Shown: one piece after another, positions 55,506 to 64,000 of the stretch
How positions within the stretch are numbered: position 1 is the first letter of the stretch
Layout of the letters: each line of letters opens with the position of its first letter
From: Telluribacter roseus
Lineage (GTDB): Bacteria; Bacteroidota; Bacteroidia; Cytophagales; Spirosomataceae
Assembly: GCF_017355915.2 (NCBI RefSeq)
Contig: NZ_JAFEUV020000010.1
Coordinates: 1 to 64,000 of the forward strand
Length of the DNA: 64,000 bases
Direction: 5' to 3'
Made by a program: the position numbers and the translations under genes
Notes under the pieces: model-generated
The model's database searches: none
Seen by the model: only the letters and a program-made list of their open reading frames with translations
What the model was told of the DNA's origin: nothing

Positions 55506-56612
55506 ATGTGGTACCAACTCCAACACCCTGATACTGTCGACTCGCCCGCGCTGCTTGTGTACAAAGATCGCGTGGCTGATAATATACAAACCATGCTGAG
55601 GCTGGTCGGTGGTGATGCCGACCGCCTGGTTCCGCACGTGAAGACGCACAAGATGAAAGAAGTCGTGCAGATGCAGCTGGAAGCCGGGATCAGTAAGTTT
55701 AAGTGCGCGACAGTAGCCGAAGCCGAGATGCTGGCCGGTGCCGGTGCCAGGTGGATCCTGCTGGCGTATCAGCTGGTGGGCCCCAAGGTAGATCGCTACC
55801 TCAGCCTGGCTACTGAACATCCGGAGGTACAGTTTGGCTCACTGGTAGATAATGAAGATACAGCCCAGTACCTGAATGAACGCTGTGGCACCAGGGGGAT
55901 ACGTATAAATGTATTCATTGATGTCAACAACGGCATGAACCGCTCGGGTCACCCGATCAATGAGCAGATGCTCCCACTCTACGAATTCCTCTCGAAGCTG
56001 CCTCATCTGCAACTGGCTGGATTGCACGTGTACGACGGACATATCCGCAACGAAGACTTTGCCGAGCGCAAAGCTGAGAGTGACGCGGCTTTTGAGAAGG
56101 TATACGAGCTACGTGAGCAAATCCGTGAAAGAGGATTGCCTGAGCCTATGATCATTGCGGGTGGCTCTCCTACTTTTAATGTACACGCCCTCCGCGAAGG
56201 GATCTACTGTAGTCCAGGTACTTGCCTGCTGTGGGACTGGGGCTACGGCGACCGCTTCCTGGACCAGCCGTTCCAGCACGCTGCGGTACTGCTGACCCGT
56301 GTTGTCTCCAAACCAGCGCCGGGCATTATCACGACGGATCTGGGACATAAAGCCGTAGCGGCTGAGAATCCCATTGATCGCCGTATACGTTTCCTGAATC
56401 TGGAAGAATACGAAGTACTTAGCCAGAGCGAAGAGCATGGTGTACTACAGGTACCCAACTGGGACCAGATCAAAGTAGGTGATGTACTCTACGCCATTCC
56501 TTACCATATATGCCCAACCGTAGCCCTTCATGAACGGGCCGCTGTTATCGAAGGTGGTGAACTGGTAGACAAGTGGAATGTACTGGCCCGTAACCGAACC
56601 CTAACCTATTAA
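55506..56612 (+). CDS. PLP-dependent D-serine dehydratase/D-threonine aldolase family enzyme
   Basis: This 368-residue fold-type III (alanine-racemase-like) PLP enzyme is of the DSD/D-TA family. The PLP lysine is K46 in VPHVKTHK. The metal site near the C-terminus is H334-x-C336 (PYHICPT). As I recall, eukaryotic-type D-serine dehydratase uses His-x-Cys for zinc while D-threonine aldolase uses His-x-Asp for manganese, so this residue pair favours a dehydratase. Dehydration of D-serine or D-threonine gives an enamine, which fits the adjacent RidA. The frame is intact. A fragment of a second copy lies at 41504-41635. Confidence 0.88.
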   Translation: MWYQLQHPDTVDSPALLVYKDRVADNIQTMLRLVGGDADRLVPHVKTHKMKEVVQMQLEAGISKFKCATVAEAEMLAGAGARWILLAYQLVGPKVDRYLSLATEHPEVQFGSLVDNEDTAQYLNERCGTRGIRINVFIDVNNGMNRSGHPINEQMLPLYEFLSKLPHLQLAGLHVYDGHIRNEDFAERKAESDAAFEKVYELREQIRERGLPEPMIIAGGSPTFNVHALREGIYCSPGTCLLWDWGYGDRFLDQPFQHAAVLLTRVVSKPAPGIITTDLGHKAVAAENPIDRRIRFLNLEEYEVLSQSEEHGVLQVPNWDQIKVGDVLYAIPYHICPTVALHERAAVIEGGELVDKWNVLARNRTLTY

Positions 56613-56634
56613 TCCTTTTCCTCAACAATTACCT

Positions 56635-57705
56635 ATGTTACTTTTTGACGCCCACCTCGACCTCTCCATGAATGCCATCGAATGGAACCGGGACCTGACG
56701 CAGGAACTGAGTGCTATTCGTGAGCGGGAGAAACACCTGACCGATAAGCCCGACCGGGGCCGGGGAGTCGTAAGTTTCCCCGAGATGCGACGTGGCAATA
56801 TTGGTCTGTGCGTGGCTACGCAAATAGGACGCTACGTAGCTCCGGACAACCACCTGCCCGGCTGGCACTCGCAGGCACAGGCCTGGGGGATGACACAGGC
56901 CCAGGTGGCCTGGTACCAGGCTATGGAGTACGAGGGTGAGATGGTACAGATCCGGGATTGGGAAGGCCTGCAAAAACATCTGTCGCTGTGGCAGGGAGCA
57001 GAGTCAACCGAGAAACTACCTATCGGGTATATCCTGAGTCTGGAGGGGGCCGATTCCCTCCTTTCCCTTGATCACCTGCACATGGCCTATAAGTATGGAT
57101 TGCGGGCCGTGGGCCCGGCTCACTACGGACCGGGTGTGTATGCATACGGTACCGATGCTGACCAGCCGCTCAGCAATAAGGGTAAGGACCTGATCCGGGA
57201 GATGGAGAGGCTGGGAATTATCCTGGACGCTACCCACCTCTGCGACTCGGCCTTCTGGGATGCGATGGATATTTATGCGGGTCCGGTGTGGGCAAGCCAC
57301 AACCTGGTACGTAAGATCACGCCGCACAACCGCCAGTTCTCCGACGAAATGATCAGGGAGCTCCTCAGCCGCGGAGCCGTCATAGGTATGGCCTTCGACG
57401 CCTGGATGATGATACCCGGCTGGGAACGCGGCAAGACCAAACCCCAGGAAGTAGGTCTTAAGATCGAGCACGTCATGGATCACCTGGATCATATCTGCCA
57501 ACTGGCCGGCAATGCCAACCATGTAGGTATAGGCTCGGATCTGGATGGGGCCTTTGGTACTGAGCAATGTCCGGCTGATCTGGATTCCATCGCCGACCTG
57601 CAAACGATGACGGAGTTGTTGAGCAAGCGGGGATACAGCCAGCAAGATATAGAAGGGATTATGTGGCGCAACTGGGTCAATTTTCTCGAAATAGCCTGGA
57701 AGTAG
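56635..57705 (+). CDS. Membrane dipeptidase (M19 renal dipeptidase family)
   Basis: This 356-residue zinc dipeptidase lacks a signal peptide or anchor despite the family name, so it is probably cytoplasmic. The metal-binding pattern is LLFDAHLDLSM (HxD), LSLEGADSLLS (Glu), IILDATHLCD (His) and WASHN (His), followed by VGIGSDLDGAFG. M19 enzymes cleave dipeptides and accept a D-residue at the second position. Last gene of the operon, it would release D-amino acids for the upstream PLP enzyme. Confidence 0.9.
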   Translation: MLLFDAHLDLSMNAIEWNRDLTQELSAIREREKHLTDKPDRGRGVVSFPEMRRGNIGLCVATQIGRYVAPDNHLPGWHSQAQAWGMTQAQVAWYQAMEYEGEMVQIRDWEGLQKHLSLWQGAESTEKLPIGYILSLEGADSLLSLDHLHMAYKYGLRAVGPAHYGPGVYAYGTDADQPLSNKGKDLIREMERLGIILDATHLCDSAFWDAMDIYAGPVWASHNLVRKITPHNRQFSDEMIRELLSRGAVIGMAFDAWMMIPGWERGKTKPQEVGLKIEHVMDHLDHICQLAGNANHVGIGSDLDGAFGTEQCPADLDSIADLQTMTELLSKRGYSQQDIEGIMWRNWVNFLEIAWK

Positions 57706-58159
57706 ATAGATCTGGTAGAAATAGAAGTGCTTGGTATCCACCAGGAAGATAAGTACTTCTATTTCTGCTCCTTAGATTTCCTGCCACCAATAAATCAAGC
57801 AGTAGTACACAGCTTATTCAACGCTGGTACTTACTTCCAGCCTTAGATACTTCCTCAACAAACAATATATTCACTTCCATAATCAGGTATTCATTTTACC
57901 GCTCCTATCAGCTTTATAAGTCCCTCCTACTCCTTCGAGACACAATCCTTATCTCTCACAATTCATCACTTTTCATTCACTTTATATTTTTTAAAACTTT
58001 ATTTAACGCAATAATATCGTTTTAATACTACCTTAAATGAACATATAGTTCTACAACTTAACATTCTGATTCTCCTCAATAGCTCAACCCTGTCAAAACC
58101 AATTAGCTATGTACTAGTTATCATACTATCTCGTTCACACCATTCATTTTTACCTTTCT
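57706..58159. other. Interval after the dipeptidase gene, with one long hairpin
   Basis: AGAAATAGAAGT... at 57717-57732 pairs with 57751-57766 over 16 bp (one G-U), with an 18-base loop. It lies 12 bp past the dipeptidase stop and could end or protect the operon mRNA, though it lacks a T run. The rest of the interval is A/T- and pyrimidine-rich without a supportable gene. Confidence 0.5.
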
Positions 58160-59719
58160 ATGGAAACACAATCATTCTGGGAAGCCACTATCAGTAAGCG
58201 TACGGAATACCCTTCGCTGGAAGGAAATATTGAAGTAGATGTAGCAATCATAGGTGGTGGCATAACCGGTATTACTACCGCTCAGCGTCTGACTTCCGCC
58301 GGCAAAAAAGTAGCCGTACTGGAAGCCCGTCGTATTGGCGGAGGTACCACTGGCTGGTCGTCCGGTAACCTGTATGTACCGGTAAGCCCCTACTACCAGA
58401 CTATCAGATCCAATCGTGACGTTCAGACCATCCAGACGATCGCCGAAGCCCGAAGTGCCGCACTGGATTTTATAGAACTCCAGTCTACCAGCAAAAATAT
58501 AGACTGCCACTTTTCGAGAAGACCCTGGTATTACTATACCTATGAGGATAAAATGGCTGCTCAGATTGAAAGTGAGGCTGTGGCCTTACGGGAAGCCGGC
58601 CTACAGCCAGAACTGGTAGATGAGGTCCCTCCCCTACACAAGTCTGATATCAAGAAGGCCCTACGTCTGGATGGTCAGGCTCGCTTTCATCCGCTTCGCT
58701 ACGTACTCGGACTAGCCGAGAATGTTGCCAGCCATGGCGGCCAGCTATATGAATACACTACAGTATATGATTACAAAGAGGAGGAAGAATATTGTATAGT
58801 CAAAACTACTAACGGTACCGTTAAGGCCAGCCAGGTAGTAGTAGCCACTCACCTACCCATTGGCGTGCATACCGTACATACCGTCGCGGGACCTTACCGC
58901 AGCTATGCCATCGCCGTAAAACTGAAAGGTGAGTACCCCGATGCTTACTTCTGGCACAATGATGGCATTCATAAAACCATCACTACCCACGGCTCCGAAT
59001 CCAAAGATCTGGACATACTGATGGTAGTAGGTAACCACCATAAAACCGGTCAGGCCAGCGATCAGGAATACCAGCACTACTTTAAAGAACTAGAAGACTA
59101 TGCCCGCAAGGCCTTTGATGTGGCTTCGGTAGAATACCGGTGGTCGGCCCAGCACTACCGCTCGGGCGATGGTGTACCCTACATCGGACAGACACACATA
59201 GGCGCGGCCGGCTTGCCTACTATGGATAGCAAACGTACCTATATGGCTACCAGCTACGATGCAGATGGACTTACCTATGGTACCGTAGCCGGTATGCATA
59301 TTTCGGATCTGATCCTGGGACAGGAAAACCCCGCCTGGGTTGACGCATTTAACCCTACCCGCATAGCCAGCTTGTCAACGGTCACGGAATTTATCAAGGA
59401 AAATGCCAACGTTGCCCTACAGTACATTAAAGGGAATCCGTTTACGGCTGATGTTAGTGAGTTTGATGAGATTCAGAAGGGCGAGGGTAAAACCATTAAA
59501 GTAAACGGCGAAAAGCTGGCGGCCTACCGCGACGAGCAAAACCAGCTGCATGTGTGCTCGGCCATATGTCCACACCTGCTGTGTACCGTCAACTGGAACA
59601 ACGCCGAAAAAACCTGGGACTGCCCCTGCCACGGTAGCCGCTTTATGATAGATGGTACCGTCATAGAGGGTCCCGCTATCCATAATCTGGAGAAGAAGGA
59701 TATACCAGCGAAGCAGTAG
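58160..59719 (+). CDS. FAD-dependent oxidoreductase fused to a Rieske [2Fe-2S] domain
   Basis: This is a 519-residue two-part enzyme. Residues ~1-400 form a DAO-type flavoprotein (DVAIIGGGITGITTAQRLTSAGKKVAVLEA; later YRWSAQHYRSGDGVPYIG and YGTVAGMHISDLI). The last ~100 residues are a Rieske domain with cluster ligands in AICPHLLCTV (Cys, His) and WDCPCHGSRF (Cys, His). The arrangement matches the family of DadA-like oxidases with a C-terminal Rieske module, whose substrate is not established. It lies 454 bp beyond the D-amino-acid operon, and a D-amino acid or N-methyl amino acid substrate is only a guess. Confidence 0.9.
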   Translation: METQSFWEATISKRTEYPSLEGNIEVDVAIIGGGITGITTAQRLTSAGKKVAVLEARRIGGGTTGWSSGNLYVPVSPYYQTIRSNRDVQTIQTIAEARSAALDFIELQSTSKNIDCHFSRRPWYYYTYEDKMAAQIESEAVALREAGLQPELVDEVPPLHKSDIKKALRLDGQARFHPLRYVLGLAENVASHGGQLYEYTTVYDYKEEEEYCIVKTTNGTVKASQVVVATHLPIGVHTVHTVAGPYRSYAIAVKLKGEYPDAYFWHNDGIHKTITTHGSESKDLDILMVVGNHHKTGQASDQEYQHYFKELEDYARKAFDVASVEYRWSAQHYRSGDGVPYIGQTHIGAAGLPTMDSKRTYMATSYDADGLTYGTVAGMHISDLILGQENPAWVDAFNPTRIASLSTVTEFIKENANVALQYIKGNPFTADVSEFDEIQKGEGKTIKVNGEKLAAYRDEQNQLHVCSAICPHLLCTVNWNNAEKTWDCPCHGSRFMIDGTVIEGPAIHNLEKKDIPAKQ

Positions 59720-59851
59720 CAGCAGCAGCGGCTTGTTGAATAATTTGCCCGCAGGTACGTGTGAAATCAAAGCAAAAGCGGGATAAGCCACTGGAACTGT
59801 TTTTTAAGTAGTAAAAGGTATAAAAAACCAGAAACCGTAAATTCTACAGTC

Positions 59852-60055
59852 ATGCAAGATCAAAAAAAGCCAGATAACAAGGAGGCCAACAATCCGGACG
59901 AAGGATTTGATAAAACAGCCCGCAGCTTTGATCATACGGAGGTCGATCCGGATGAAGACACGCTGCAGGGTGCTGACCCTACCGCCAGAAACTTTCAGCG
60001 TATGGAAGATGAGTCAGACGTAAAGAAGGCGAAAGGCCCCAATAACGAAGAATAA
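59852..60055 (+). CDS. Small acidic hypothetical protein
   Basis: This 67-residue, very hydrophilic protein is rich in Asp, Glu, Lys and Asn, without hydrophobic segments, and is probably disordered. Segments such as FDKTARSFDHTEVDPDEDTLQGADPTARNFQRME contain an internal near-repeat (TARSF/TARNF). The family is not recognised. It has a plausible start and is followed by a good terminator shared with surE, which supports it being real. Confidence 0.55.
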   Translation: MQDQKKPDNKEANNPDEGFDKTARSFDHTEVDPDEDTLQGADPTARNFQRMEDESDVKKAKGPNNEE

Positions 60056-60073
60056 GAAATAGAAGTACATGAT

Positions 60074-60117
60074 AAGAAGAGGCAGTCCTGGTTAGACAGG
60101 TACTGCCTCTTCTTTTA
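60074..60117. terminator. Terminator between the small protein gene and surE
   Basis: A 13-bp stem AAGAAGAGGCAGT/ACTGCCTCTTCTT (60074-60086 with 60102-60114) with a further 4 bp inside is followed by TT. It lies between convergent genes. Confidence 0.8.
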
Positions 60118-60126
60118 TAGGCTCTA

Positions 60127-60870
60127 TCAGGAATTTTCAACCGGTTGCTTTTGCAGGGCTTTTGCCAGCTCAGCTTCATTGGTAAGGTCCAGGCGTAACG
60201 GTGTAATTGACACAAAACCATTCTCAACGGCCCAGCGATCAGTACCTTCCTCGGCCGGCTCCAGCGGCGTTACAGTAAACCAGTAATGCTTACGTCCCAT
60301 GGGATCCATACCGGGTACTATCTTTCCGTCATACAGCCGTACCGACTGCCTCGTCCAGCGGATACCGGTAGGCTCCTGTGGCAGGTTTACGTTTACCAGG
60401 CATAGATCCTTCATCTCGACCAGCAGCCGGAGCGACTCTTCCACAAAGGGAGCCAATTTATCAAAATCGGGTTCTTCCTTCCCTACGGGTGTACTGAAGG
60501 CAATGCCCCGCATTCCCAGCAGCGCAGCCTGCTTCGCCGCGGCCAGTGTACCCGAGTGCCACATGGAATTACCCAGATTAGGCCCCAGATTGATACCCGA
60601 TAGTACCAGATCAGTAGTAGTCCAGAGGTGCGTACCCAGGGCCACACAGTCGGCCGGTGTACCATTTACCCGATAAGCATCAATTCCTTCAAACTTGATA
60701 GGCGATTTTTTATAGGACAGCGGACGGGTAGCCGTAATGGCGTGCCCCATGGACGACTGCTCCACATCGGGTGCTACCACCCTAACCTCCCCAAACTTAC
60801 TTGCGATACGGGCCAGGGCAGCTATACCCGGGCTATAAATACCATCGTCGTTCGTTACCAGTATTCTCAT
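60127..60870 (-). CDS. surE: 5'/3'-nucleotidase SurE
   Basis: This metal-dependent nucleoside monophosphate phosphatase is linked to stationary-phase survival. The 247-residue protein has the invariant N-terminal [16 protein letters not shown] (D8, D9), [16 protein letters not shown] (Ser) and [12 protein letters not shown] (Asn). [10 protein letters not shown] is also conserved. Intact. Confidence 0.96.
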   Translation of the reverse strand: MRILVTNDDGIYSPGIAALARIASKFGEVRVVAPDVEQSSMGHAITATRPLSYKKSPIKFEGIDAYRVNGTPADCVALGTHLWTTTDLVLSGINLGPNLGNSMWHSGTLAAAKQAALLGMRGIAFSTPVGKEEPDFDKLAPFVEESLRLLVEMKDLCLVNVNLPQEPTGIRWTRQSVRLYDGKIVPGMDPMGRKHYWFTVTPLEPAEEGTDRWAVENGFVSITPLRLDLTNEAELAKALQKQPVENS

Positions 60871-60954
60871 GATCCATTATTTTAGTCCTTTATCTATCTA
60901 ACAAATTACCCATCAGGATGTTTTATGTTGAACTTTCTCTAATTCCAAAAGAAA

Positions 60955-61854
60955 ATGCCAGTTGCAAAACTCATACATAATCCCGGTGCGGGGGAAGAAG
61001 AACATACCCCGGAAGACTTGATTTCGCTAATCGAGTCTAAAGGTTATACCTGCAAATATTCATCTGTAAAAGATAAAGAATGGGATGAGATCAGTTCAGA
61101 TATTGACTTTCTAATTATTGCGGGTGGAGATGGTACTGTTCGACAAGTAGCCAAGAAGCTCCTGAACAAGAAACTATTGGATAAACCGGCTCCGCTCACC
61201 ATACTTCCCCTCGGTACGGCCAATAACATCGCTACTACGCTAAATCTGAACAGAGATATCAATGAGGTGATAAGCAAATGGAATACGAGGGAGCCAAGGA
61301 ACTTCGACGTAGGAAAAGTAACCGGACTACCTGACAATAATTTCCTGATCGAGTCGATGGGCTTTGGTACTGTGCCTCAGCTCATACAGGAGTTCAAGAA
61401 AAAGTACGAAAAGTCTTTCGATACTCCAGAGGAAGAAATTCGCGCTGCTCAGCAGCTCATGCACCATATCCTGCAGACTTGTAATCCGGCCTGGTGTCAT
61501 ATCAGTCTGGACGGTAAGGATTACTCTGATGAATACATTATAGTCGAGATCATGAACATAAAGGCCGTAGGGCCGAAGCTGTTGCTGGCTCCCCACGCTG
61601 ACCCTGGTGATGGAGTATTTGATGTAGTAATGGTAAAAGGTAGCCAACGGGAAGCGCTGGCCAACTACCTGCAGGATCGCATCCATGATCGGCCTACCGA
61701 AATACCCATACAAGCCGTTAAGGCCAGAACCATCAAAATTACCTGGAAAGGATCCGTCGTACACGTAGACGACGAGGTGGTAAAGCTAAAGAAACCCATT
61801 GAAGTAGAAATAGAACTCAAAAGCGGCCTACTGGATATCATCATGCCCGAGTAA
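60955..61854 (+). CDS. Diacylglycerol-kinase-fold lipid kinase (YegS/BmrU type)
   Basis: This 299-residue ATP-dependent kinase is of the DAGK catalytic family. The nucleotide motif is IIAGGDGTVRQVA (G57-T61 region) and the second motif is LPLGTANNIATTLN. The C-terminal beta-sandwich is typical of YegS-like lipid or sphingosine kinases (PKLLLAPHADPGDGVFDVVMVK). The substrate is not determined. It is divergent from surE. Confidence 0.88.
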   Translation: MPVAKLIHNPGAGEEEHTPEDLISLIESKGYTCKYSSVKDKEWDEISSDIDFLIIAGGDGTVRQVAKKLLNKKLLDKPAPLTILPLGTANNIATTLNLNRDINEVISKWNTREPRNFDVGKVTGLPDNNFLIESMGFGTVPQLIQEFKKKYEKSFDTPEEEIRAAQQLMHHILQTCNPAWCHISLDGKDYSDEYIIVEIMNIKAVGPKLLLAPHADPGDGVFDVVMVKGSQREALANYLQDRIHDRPTEIPIQAVKARTIKITWKGSVVHVDDEVVKLKKPIEVEIELKSGLLDIIMPE

Positions 61855-61873
61855 AGACTGTACCTTACTATAC

Positions 61874-61910
61874 AAGAGGTCCCGGCTGTAATGGCCGGGT
61901 CCTCTCATTT
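61874..61910. terminator. Terminator hairpin after the lipid kinase gene
   Basis: AGAGG-T-CCCGGC pairs with GCCGGG-T-CCTCT-like arms (61876-61886 with 61894-61904) with one internal T-T mismatch. It lies between convergent genes. Confidence 0.6.
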
Positions 61911-61925
61911 TAACTCCTATGTATG

Positions 61926-63296
61926 CTAAACCCGGTTGGGCTCCGGATGTATCCACGGCTGACGATACTGCCGCTTCAGTAAGGCGGTAGCTTCCTTGTC
62001 GCCTACGATTTCGCGCTTCTTCGGATCGTACACCACCGGGCGTCCCGTCTTCATGGATATATTGGCTAACAAACAACTGGCCGTCGATATGTGGCCTTCC
62101 TCAATGTCGGCAATGGGACGACTGCTCTTTTCAATGGCCGAAAGGAAATCCAGCATATGTAGTCGCGTGGCCGGAGCGGCATTCAGCTCAATGCGCTCTT
62201 CTTTCAGATCTTCCGGATATTTCTCCCGCTCGTATACCACATCCTTATGTATCTTCTCGGCATTCTTATCTACCGGTATAAAGTCATACTTCATGGTACT
62301 ACCCCAGAGGGTACCCTTCTCACCGTAGAGCGTAAATGACCAGGGATAATCCGGATTGTTGGGAGTACCCCATGAACGCTGCTGCCACACGCAGTTAAGT
62401 CCGTCGTATTCGAATGTGGCGGTTTGGGTATCAGGTATATTGGACTTCCCTCCGCTCTGTACGTAAATACCTCCGGTGGAATTGATCTTCTTGGGCCAGC
62501 CCAGGTCCAGCATCCAGCGAACCGTATCGAACATATGTATACACATATCACCCATGATCCCGTTGCCGTACTCCTCAAAGGTGCGCCACCAACGCAGGTG
62601 AGGGAGTCCGTCGTATGGGCGCAGGGGAGCGGGTCCGGTCCACATTTCGTAATCCAGAAAGGCGGGTACTTCCTGCACCGGCGGGTTACCATTGTTGCGC
62701 ATGTGGTTATAGCAGCACATCTCTACGTGGGCAATCTTACCCAGTAGTCCGGCATCTACAATATTCTTCTTGGCGTCGATCAGGTGGGGGGTACTCTTAC
62801 GCTGGGTACCTACCTGTACTACCTTCTTGTATTTACGGGCTGCCGCCACCATCGCTTCCCCTTCTATCACATCCACACTGATGGGCTTCTGTACATATAC
62901 GTTAGCTCCGGCCTTCACGGCGTCGATTGTCTGCAGCGCATGCCAGTGGTCGGGGGTACCTATGAGTACAATATCCATTGGATTCTCGGCGAGCATCTTG
63001 CGGTAGTCACCGTACAGGCGCGGTGTCTTGCCCGACTTCTGTCGTTCACTCACCAGCTTGGCGGCTCCGTTGAGCATATTCTTGTCCACATCACACAGGG
63101 CTACTACCTCGACAGGTGCAACCTGGATGAGGCGGAACAGGTCACTCTTGCCGTACCAGCCCGTGCCGATCAGCCCGACACGATACGGCTGGGCGGGATT
63201 GATCAGATCTAGTCCTCGTTCACCAAAAGAAGTAAGCGCAAGAGAAGCCGTTGCGCTCTGCAGGAACTGGCGCCGGTTAATGTTGAAAGTATGCAT
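61926..63296 (-). CDS. Gfo/Idh/MocA-family oxidoreductase with Tat-like signal
   Basis: This 456-residue NAD(P)-binding oxidoreductase has an N-terminal NRRQFLQSATASLALTSFG (twin-arginine, Tat-type export signal). The Rossmann motif is YRVGLIGTGWYGKSDLFRL. The region usually reading EKP is YVQKPIS here, keeping the catalytic-type Lys. The C-terminal substrate domain includes HMRNNGNPPVQEVPAFLDYEMWTGPAP and GIMGDMCIHMFDTVRWML. Such exported members are common in Bacteroidetes and act on sugars or sugar derivatives; the substrate is unknown. Confidence 0.9.
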   Translation of the reverse strand: MHTFNINRRQFLQSATASLALTSFGERGLDLINPAQPYRVGLIGTGWYGKSDLFRLIQVAPVEVVALCDVDKNMLNGAAKLVSERQKSGKTPRLYGDYRKMLAENPMDIVLIGTPDHWHALQTIDAVKAGANVYVQKPISVDVIEGEAMVAAARKYKKVVQVGTQRKSTPHLIDAKKNIVDAGLLGKIAHVEMCCYNHMRNNGNPPVQEVPAFLDYEMWTGPAPLRPYDGLPHLRWWRTFEEYGNGIMGDMCIHMFDTVRWMLDLGWPKKINSTGGIYVQSGGKSNIPDTQTATFEYDGLNCVWQQRSWGTPNNPDYPWSFTLYGEKGTLWGSTMKYDFIPVDKNAEKIHKDVVYEREKYPEDLKEERIELNAAPATRLHMLDFLSAIEKSSRPIADIEEGHISTASCLLANISMKTGRPVVYDPKKREIVGDKEATALLKRQYRQPWIHPEPNRV

Positions 63297-63485
63297 GAAG
63301 TCAGTGGTTTAAGCGGTTTCTGTCTTTGGTATAAAGCGGAGCCAAGCCTTCAATTACTCCAATATTTTGAGCAGAAATCCATATTTTATGCCAATGATGA
63401 ATATACAGCGCCCTTTTCTGTCTTTATATAACTGTCATCTCATCCGGTTCAACTCTTAACACTCATACCCAAATTCCGACAACTC

Positions 63486-64000
63486 ATGTTGACTCTGCTC
63501 ATTATTCTATTTGCCCTAGCCCTTATTATTACTTCCATTATCAAATTTGACATTCACCCCTTTCTGGCCCTGTTCGTGGGGGCTATAGTATACGGCCTGC
63601 TGGTAGGCATGCCCGCCGACCTGATCATCAAATCCATTACTGAGGGCTTTGGCGGGGTACTTGGTAGTATTGGTTTATTGATCCTGCTGGGGGTGATCAT
63701 TGGTACCTTTCTGGAAAAAACCGGCGGGGCCTTCATTATTGCTCAGAAGATACTCTCGTGGATCGGGGAGAAATCGGTGATGCTGGCCATGATGGTAACG
63801 GGCTACATTCTGTCCATTCCGGTATTCGGAGACAGCGCGTTCATCATGATGAATCCCATTAACAAATCCCTCTCCTACAAAGGAAAGCTACCTTTCGCCG
63901 CCACCACTGTAGCCTTAACTCTGGGTATTTCGGCCAGTCACTCGCTGGTGCCTCCTACACCCGGGCCTATCGCGGCGGCCGGTATTCTGGAGGCGGATCT
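63486..64000 (+). CDS. Second GntP-family permease (partial, runs off the window)
   Basis: An open frame starting at ATG 63486 continues to the window edge (171 full codons). The translation begins MLTLLIILFALALIITSIIK and has GFGGVLGSIGLLILLGVIIGTFLE, LSIPVFGDSAFIMMNPI and ASHSLVPPTPGPIAA, which are clear GntP permease motifs. It differs from the permease at 53692 (for example PVFGDSAF against PLFYNAGF), so it is a paralogue, possibly for another substrate. The end is not visible. Confidence 0.9.
   Translation, partial: MLTLLIILFALALIITSIIKFDIHPFLALFVGAIVYGLLVGMPADLIIKSITEGFGGVLGSIGLLILLGVIIGTFLEKTGGAFIIAQKILSWIGEKSVMLAMMVTGYILSIPVFGDSAFIMMNPINKSLSYKGKLPFAATTVALTLGISASHSLVPPTPGPIAAAGILEAD

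Noticed and set aside
1-64000. CRISPR arrays, prophage or insertion sequences.
   Set aside because: No regularly spaced repeats, transposase, integrase or phage structural genes were seen.

Overview
The window looks like a chromosomal segment from a Bacteroidetes bacterium of the order Cytophagales (Spirosoma/Dyadobacter-like; the genus is a guess). The evidence is: a secreted metalloprotease with a type A type-IX-secretion (T9SS) sorting tail; a protein ending in the type B gliding-motility C-terminal domain; a short Bacteroidetes primary sigma factor; an HU-CCDC81/SPOR fusion; several DUF families typical of the phylum; A/T-rich leaders with almost no Shine-Dalgarno sites; and repeated matches to the Bacteroidetes promoter TTG-N17-23-TAnnTTTG. 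Most of the window is ordinary housekeeping DNA with about 52 protein genes. There is no CRISPR array, no intact insertion sequence and no recognisable defence island.

Layout. 1-1.35 kb: the 3' end of a 5S rRNA gene, then 1.2 kb without protein genes that holds three hairpin terminators beyond the 5S one. 1.4-3.5 kb (minus): a zinc-finger protein and the SOS mutasome pair umuD-umuC. 3.5-5.3 kb: sparse DNA with a possible gene remnant and one A/T-rich membrane protein gene of unknown function. 5.28-5.8 kb (minus): a tRNA operon (Lys, Lys, a broken Lys copy, Leu) with its own promoter and terminator. 5.8-24.2 kb: mixed housekeeping genes, including rlmD, dnaB, phoH, a T9SS metalloprotease, comEC, an AarF kinase pair, dCMP deaminase, an FKBP isomerase, ACP phosphodiesterase, holA, tRNA-Met and an LptF/G permease. 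24.2-30 kb: rpsO, pnp, the primary sigma factor gene and menD. 29.7-37.1 kb: TPR proteins, an outer-membrane barrel and the HU/SPOR protein. 37.2-41.2 kb: a TonB-like gene, folC and trmB, converging on gapA. 41.2-44.2 kb: dapD and an XRE regulator, separated by intergenic DNA that contains a decayed gene fragment. 44.2-53.2 kb: a gliding/T9SS protein, a TetR-monooxygenase divergent pair, a TPR/coiled-coil protein and gyrA. 53.7-57.7 kb: a four-gene operon (GntP permease, RidA, PLP enzyme, M19 dipeptidase). 58.2-64 kb: a FAD-Rieske oxidoreductase, surE, a lipid kinase, a Gfo/Idh/MocA oxidoreductase and the start of a second GntP permease.

The most coherent accessory system is the 53.7-57.7 kb operon. 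It reads as a route for taking up and breaking down D-serine/D-threonine or D-amino-acid dipeptides. The permease belongs to the family of DsdX, the PLP enzyme carries an H-x-C metal motif like eukaryotic-type D-serine dehydratase, RidA would clear the enamine/imine product, and the dipeptidase would free D-residues. About 132 bp of a second, decayed copy of the PLP enzyme lies 14 kb away between gapA and dapD. The clearest regulatory signal is a pair of matching palindromes (TAGCTC-N4-GAGCTA) between the TetR gene and the monooxygenase gene, placed across both promoter elements. The tRNA operon shows recent 111-bp tandem duplication plus a degenerate copy with a G/C-only insertion. All functional calls come from reading the sequence and recalling protein families; no database search was run.
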